From the NCBI GenBank assembly GCA_025455945.1, contig JALOLN010000122.1:1-6163 (forward strand): a DNA stretch of 6,163 nucleotides, in the 5' to 3' direction. Below are positions 5,561-6,163 of the stretch, in pieces. The translations under genes and the position numbers were made by a program. The number at the start of each line of letters is the position of its first letter. Positions within the stretch are counted from its first letter, which is position 1. This DNA is from Actinomycetes bacterium (lineage in GTDB: Bacteria; Actinomycetota; Actinomycetes; Prado026). The notes beneath the pieces were generated by a model. It made no database searches and was not told where the DNA came from. It was given only the letters and a program-made list of their open reading frames with translations.

Positions 5561-5609
5561 GGCCGGCCATGAGAGTCCTCTCATCCAACGAGAGGCCGGC
5601 GTGCCGGCC
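5561..5609. repeat. Tandem perfect palindromes after tRNA-His; structured RNA or terminator candidate
   Basis: Two perfect 7-2-7 palindromes stand in tandem: ATGAGAGTCCTCTCAT (5569-5584) and GGCCGGCGTGCCGGCC (5594-5609). Alternative pairings compete with them: GCCGGCC (5562-5568) with GGCCGGC (5594-5600), and CTCTC (5578-5582) with GAGAG (5590-5594). The segment starts 12 nt after the tRNA CCA end, so it probably terminates the tRNA transcript. It also overlaps the possible Shine-Dalgarno and GTG start (5601) of the downstream kinase gene, so control of that gene by alternative folding is possible. No T-tract follows. Confidence 0.5.
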
Positions 5610-6163
5610 TGGTCGAATACTTCGGTGGTGGTCGTGTCGTCCGAGCTCGACCTGCTCACCGGCGCCGGGGCCGGGGAGCTGCTGGCCGCCGCCGTCGAGA
5701 CGGCCGGGGGGGAGCTGCTGACCTGGGCCCCGACCCAGGTCGACCATCGGCCGGGGACGGGCTCCACGGTCTCCTACCGCACCACGGTCCGATGGGGTGC
5801 GCGGGACCAGGCCGAGACCCTCGCCGCGACGACCGCCCTGGCGCACCTGCCCGAGCTCTCCCACGACCGCCCACAACCGCTCCTGCTCGAGCGGGACGAC
5901 CTGCGGGTGGCCGTGTGGCGCTACCCGCTCGACCCGTTCCTGCCGCACCTGCCCGCCGCCTGCGACAGCCGGTCCGTCGCGGAGCTGCTCACCTCCATCG
6001 GCCGGCCGACGGCGGCCGCGGACGTGGTCCTCGACGTCCCGGTGTACCGGCCCGGACGGCGGGCCGTCGTCCAGGTGACCACCCCGGCGGGGACGACGTT
6101 CGTCAAGGTCGTTCGCCCGAGCCAGGTGGAGGACCTGCACCGCCGGCACCTCCTGCTCCACGA
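5601..6163 (+). CDS. APH/maltokinase-like phosphotransferase, N-terminal part (3'-truncated)
   Basis: The frame stays open to the right edge (187 codons plus 2 bases). Numbered from GTG 5601, residues about 13-140 form an alpha/beta N-terminal region with no motif I can name (ELDLLTGAGAGELLAAAVE at 15-33, QVDHRPGTGSTVSYRTTVRW at 46-65). A kinase N-lobe follows: the YRPGRRAVV strand at 149-157 and FVKVVRP with the likely ATP-binding Lys169. This layout, a cap domain before an aminoglycoside-phosphotransferase/choline-kinase fold, resembles maltokinase-type enzymes. The catalytic loop and DxD lie beyond the window, so the substrate cannot be judged. The start is uncertain. GTG 5601 has GAGAGG 5 nt upstream. 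GTG 5625, 5628 or 5634 would avoid the atypical AAT-ACT codons (5616-5621), which could instead be a -10 element for a leaderless mRNA. Confidence 0.72.
   Translation, partial: MPAWSNTSVVVVSSELDLLTGAGAGELLAAAVETAGGELLTWAPTQVDHRPGTGSTVSYRTTVRWGARDQAETLAATTALAHLPELSHDRPQPLLLERDDLRVAVWRYPLDPFLPHLPAACDSRSVAELLTSIGRPTAAADVVLDVPVYRPGRRAVVQVTTPAGTTFVKVVRPSQVEDLHRRHLLLH

Noticed and set aside
5538..6161. Minus-strand open frame of 207 codons opposite the phosphotransferase
   Set aside because: It has no domain and antisense-like composition and overlaps the tRNA-His 3' end; the plus frame has kinase N-lobe motifs.

Overview
The window comes from a very GC-rich (roughly 70-75% by eye) actinobacterial chromosome. 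The evidence is the strong G/C bias at third codon positions, the TTG and GTG starts, the actinobacterial style of the proteins (an AarF-like kinase, a tandem-domain universal stress protein, an Acg-type flavoprotein, oligoribonuclease) and the tRNAs. The gene styles look most like Geodermatophilaceae or a neighbouring order; that is recollection, not a search result. I see no insertion sequence, phage gene, CRISPR array, rRNA gene or sign of recent transfer.

Layout. 1-1128 (+) is the C-terminal three quarters or more of an ABC1/AarF/UbiB-family atypical kinase, cut by the left edge. A 14-bp inverted repeat covers its stop codon and lies between it and a convergent tRNA-Arg(UCU) at 1194-1267 (-). 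A 130-bp divergent region follows, rich in GGGAC/GTCCC elements. It leads into a probable two-gene operon: a tandem-domain universal stress protein (1398-2294) and an Acg-family nitroreductase-fold flavoprotein (2331-3329, TTG start). Convergent to these, with only 6 bp between the stop codons and both stops inside one small hairpin, is a beta-CASP metallo-beta-lactamase-fold RNase (3336-4718, -). That gene is divergent from oligoribonuclease orn (4804-5427, +) across 85 bp holding a 14-bp palindrome. tRNA-His(GUG) (5473-5549, +) and a strongly structured segment of tandem palindromes follow. The last gene (about 5601 to the right edge, +) is the N-terminal part of an APH/maltokinase-like phosphotransferase.

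How the genes may work together. Two themes stand out. The usp-acg pair carries upstream a GGGAC-N4-GTCCC palindrome with the core and spacing of the DosR/DevR (hypoxia/NO dormancy) operator, and both protein families are classic members of the DosR regulon. So this is best read as a small hypoxia or redox-stress cassette. Next to it, a divergent pair encodes an RNA-cleaving beta-CASP enzyme and the exonuclease that clears 2-5-nt RNA fragments, a plausible RNA-turnover pair. I found no convincing wholly new system. The best leads are the candidate DosR box, the palindrome between the RNase genes, and the tandem palindromes after tRNA-His.
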